The position numbers and the translations under genes were made by a program. From positions 68,933,557 through 68,997,556 of the forward strand of contig NC_057921.1 of NCBI RefSeq assembly GCF_018873765.1: 64,000 nucleotides of DNA, given 5' to 3'. This stretch comes from Telopea speciosissima. Lineage: Eukaryota > Streptophyta > Magnoliopsida > Proteales > Proteaceae. Below are positions 60,997-64,000 of the stretch, one piece after another (position 1 is the first letter of the stretch; each line of letters starts with the position of its first letter). The notes beneath the pieces are model-generated. The model was given only the letters and a program-made list of their open reading frames with translations, was not told the DNA's origin and did no database searches.

Positions 60997-61829
60997 TTTT
61001 TGGGTCGGTTATGACTTTAGTTTCGATTATTGGTTCCAGTTCTAAATTGTTACTCTTAAATTTTGGTAGGTTTAACTGGGTTCAACTCGCGTCGTCGGGG
61101 TCCTCTACTGTCGAGCTGTCCCTACTACCGTATGTGCCCCAGATACAACAAGGTAGCAAAAAGACCATCCTACCCTTGCCCGAGTGGGGGTAAGACAAGG
61201 AGGAAGTGATGGTGGCAGATGCGGGGCATTGGCGGTGGTCGGTTTTGGTTTAGAAAATTTTGAGATGGATTTTGGGTGGTGTAGCGATGCAAACTACCAC
61301 ATCCTATGAGAAAAAAGAAGAAAAAAAAAATAGTACATGAATAAAGTCAGATGGTTTAATTTGTAAACTTTGATTAAAAGGACTGGCATTATTATTACTA
61401 ATTGGTAAAATTAAGTAATATAGGTAAATAATTATTTATCTGGTAAAAAATTCATTTATCTCGATTTAAAAATGTTCTTGCATGCAAGATTAAGATCAAA
61501 GTTTTCCTTCACCTAAGGTGAAAAGAAAATCTTTTTAGCCATAGTGATTTGACGTTTTGATTGAACTCCTACAATAGTATATGCCATCATTAATTCCCAT
61601 TAAAAAGGTTTGAAATATCTTTTTAGTCCAATTAGAGAGTTAGATCCCATGGATTACAAGGTTAGTTCTTCATCTTAGGTGACTAAAAACTCGATTGTAT
61701 TGGAAATGTGATGAGAATGGGTAGATAAGGGTGTGTTAATTGAGCTAAATTTAGAATTGGCCCCAACATAACCGGCCAACTTTGACATTGAGCACCGCTC
61801 TTGCACACACAAGGGGGGGGGGGGGGAGT
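60997..61829. other. Spacer with MITE fragment
   Basis: At about 61107-61199 a fragment (GTCCCTACTACCGTATGTG ... CTTGCCCGAGTGGGGG) is related to the 37561 foldback element. The rest is AT-rich and unassigned; a G-run lies at 61813-61826. Confidence 0.4.
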
Positions 61830-61965
61830 TGGTTTCCATTCTTGTACGAGAATGAGTTCCAACCATCCAGATGGCATCCACTATGTGTGGGTCTCATCAT
61901 GTGGATGCTCTACGGATGGCTGGAACCCATTCTCGTACGTGCGCACGAGAATGGAAAGAAAACCA
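61830..61965. mobile_element. Foldback MITE (hairpin)
   Basis: The left arm GGTTTCCATTCTTGTACGAG ... GAGTTCCAACCATCC pairs with the right arm GGATGGCTGGAACCCATTCTC ... (interrupted) ... GAATGGAAAGAAAACC. Together they give a ~136-bp hairpin with a small loop around GTGTGGGTCTCATC. It is noncoding. Target duplication was not resolved. Confidence 0.65.
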
Positions 61966-63090
61966 TTTGCAAGTAAAATACTTTTTTAGTATTTTCATTT
62001 TTTTAAATCAAATTTTCTTACTTTCATGACCTTCGTATGTCACTCAACCTGCCTATTTGATCATCTTCTTTGATTTGGGATCACTACTTGATCATGTGAT
62101 GGCATTGAAATTGCATGTGATGGCATTGAATGTGCATGGAGAGACATTTATGGAAGCAAAAATTTGGAGTGTTGTTATATCGGAACTGATACTATTTCCA
62201 ATACCATGATTTAATTAAAAAATTACTAAAAAGAATGCTATTTGATTGTATGAAAGAACTATCCTACCCCCCATAAAATAAAAAAACACAACAATATTGA
62301 TGCTTCTGTTTGTGTTCTCATTGGCCCCGCATTAATGCGGGGACTACACGATTAGACAGCGATCTTTTACCCTTTACATGAGCATCATTGGCAGGTCATT
62401 AACATTGTTGAGTGGTTTTGCAAAGGCAATTTCCCTTCTATCTCATTCTTCCTCAAGGACACTGCGTGGAAGATGAGAACAAATTTTTTTCCCAATCATC
62501 ATGAGGAGTGGAACAACGAACTGATCCATGGTTCAGAAGCATTGGATTGGAATCTTTACATTTATACTACTGTACCCATGTGTCGTACATAGGCAACCTA
62601 GCAGATGCATGGTTTCAATCCAACACTTTTTGAAACCACAAGGCAACACTTGCTGTACTCCTCGGGAGTCAGGATTGCACTCCAATGGATTTTATGATAT
62701 TATTGCTTCCAAACTGGGAAAAGGTGACAAACCACCCCATAGGGATAAGATAGTTATCTCCCTTTCACATAAACAGCTTACATTAACATCTTCTATCCTA
62801 AGCAAATTTAAGCTATCTCTATAACTTCCTTGAGAGGATTCCTCTACTGCATCCATTGATAGTGGATCAGGAAAATGCATGAAGCGGGATTTAGTACATA
62901 AAAATGCATATGGGTGCTCAATCATCCAGCCTAAGAGTAGGATGTCTTGTATTCCATTGCTTGTGCGCATGCATTCGTGGGCTGATTCTGAAGGGTCGTT
63001 AAGAGGTTTGGAAGAATAGGTCCATCTTGCACGGCATTATCTTCATTATTGAGGGTTCGACAAATTGACGGATCCATGTGGGGGGTTTGG
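61966..63090. other. Spacer, no supported gene
   Basis: A small palindrome CCCCGCATTAATGCGGGG lies at about 62326-62342. Open frames on both strands at 62.5-63.0 kb have no recognised content and overlap one another, so neither is called. A direct 18-bp repeat (TGTGATGGCATTGAA) lies at about 62094 and 62115. Confidence 0.4.
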
Positions 63091-63681
63091 TGTTAGAAAA
63101 ACAACGTTCAGCGATAGAATGATTCCACTATTTCTGTGAAGCAAAAATACAAAACCCTCACTCTCACATCTCTCAAAGAGATAACAACAATATATAAGAA
63201 AACCCTAACCCATAAAGTACAAAACTGCCGCTAGAGACCCATCCCACCCAGTCAGGTTCTTACCTGAACTAATATATATCGAAATACATATCAAATCAAA
63301 GATCTTGACGAGCTCTACAGGAGTCAATGATCAAAGCGCTGACGTATGCACTTTTTGACTATTTTGGCGCATTTCGAAGGCAAAATAGTCCTTCGAAGTT
63401 CAAGGGCAGCCCCGAGAGAATCTTTTTAGGGCTATATATATGGGTATTTTGGTAAACTACCTCTACAAAAATTCACTATAAATTTGTAGCGAGAGTTCTT
63501 TCTCTGTTGTTATCAATCTAAGAGAGGTGTGAGAACGAGTGATTGTAACCCTATTCTCTATCGATGGTAGAACAAATCTCATCTCGCTGTGGACGTACGT
63601 AAATAATATAAATCCTTATATGTATTGTGATTGTTTATTTCCATTATTTTCTGCATTGTTTTAGGATCACGTTTTTCTACA
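63091..63681. mobile_element. Two opposed LTR-like ends (fossil)
   Basis: The left part (63091 to about 63240) read on the minus strand, and the right part (about 63410-63681) read on the plus strand, both look like the R-U5 end of an LTR. Each has TGTTGTTATC followed by a GAGA-TGTGAGA-type purine run, and ends TTTTTCTAACA or TTTTTCTACA. The right part also has a TATA-like GGGCTATATATATGGG at about 63430. They therefore face away from each other. No internal domains or target duplication were seen. It is an old, broken arrangement. Confidence 0.35.
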
Positions 63682-64000
63682 CTGTATAGCCAAGATTAGG
63701 CATGGATGGAAGAAAGAGATATATCTTGTAATGGTGGAGAAACTATAGACAAAGGAAAAGGGATCACCCATTTGGAAATGGAATCACAATTACTTGGGAA
63801 TTTAGGATTCTATATATAACCATGACAACACAAAGAAGAAGGCAAAGGTTATATTAGTATATATTGTCAAACCAAATCTGAAATCTCTGTCTGGGCTTGG
63901 TTGACCCATTTATTAATTACCTCACCCTTATGTTTCCAAAGTCAATCAAACATTTCATGCTTGCTTTCATTACATTCCCAACCACACAAATAAAATAAAC
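63682..64000. other. Spacer at window end
   Basis: This is an AT-rich, noncoding stretch. Nothing is recognised. Confidence 0.4.

Noticed and set aside
62528-62970. Overlapping open frames on both strands near 62.5-63.0 kb
   Set aside because: No domain, no splice support and mutual overlap; likely chance.

Overview
This is a stretch of plant nuclear DNA. Its genes are split by GT-AG introns, several of them 5-8 kb long. The protein families present (plastid-type monodehydroascorbate reductase, plastid ribosomal protein L5, STR14-type rhodanese, a plant BCS1-like AAA-ATPase) are those of a flowering plant. The AT-rich spacers, Au SINEs, MITEs and Copia-type debris suggest a eudicot or early-diverging lineage rather than a grass. 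The species cannot be named from this window.

Layout on the plus strand. At 3125-4446 lie four phase-matched exons of an unidentified coiled-coil protein. At 6415-13093 is a complete six-exon gene for a small, probably plastid, membrane protein of unknown function (255 aa). At 15295-27387 is a complete five-exon MSP1/ATAD1-type AAA-ATPase (390 aa). Its 8.1-kb first intron holds a Copia-type LTR fossil, a MITE and a LINE fragment. From 27.4 to 40.9 kb there is a gene-poor block with a tandem segmental duplication, foldback MITEs, microsatellites and two LINE 3' ends. At 41015-42505 is an intronless BCS1-like AAA-ATPase (496 aa, At2g46620 type). At 42918-44215 are five phase-compatible exons of an unrecognised gene.

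From 46 to 52.4 kb lie broken or orphan gene pieces and non-autonomous transposons. These are a minus-strand STR14-like rhodanese pseudogene, two hAT-type non-autonomous elements with 8-bp target-site duplications, and an intact 3' exon of plastid ribosomal protein L5 with no upstream exons in view. At 54399-59901, minus strand, is a complete 16-exon monodehydroascorbate reductase (486 aa) with an organellar targeting sequence. Upstream of it are two tandem SINE-like units at about 60.5-61.0 kb, MITEs, and opposed LTR-like ends at 63.1-63.7 kb.

The genes do not form an operon or pathway. Common themes are only organellar: MSP1 acts at mitochondrial and peroxisomal outer membranes, BCS1-like proteins are membrane AAA-ATPases, and MDAR, L5, STR14 and the 255-aa protein are plastid or dual-targeted. 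I found no convincing undescribed system. The most useful leads are the unrecognised five-exon gene at 43 kb, the 255-aa membrane protein, the Copia-type element with doubled priming signals, and the SINE tandem. Exon borders were worked out by hand from splice consensus and reading-phase continuity.
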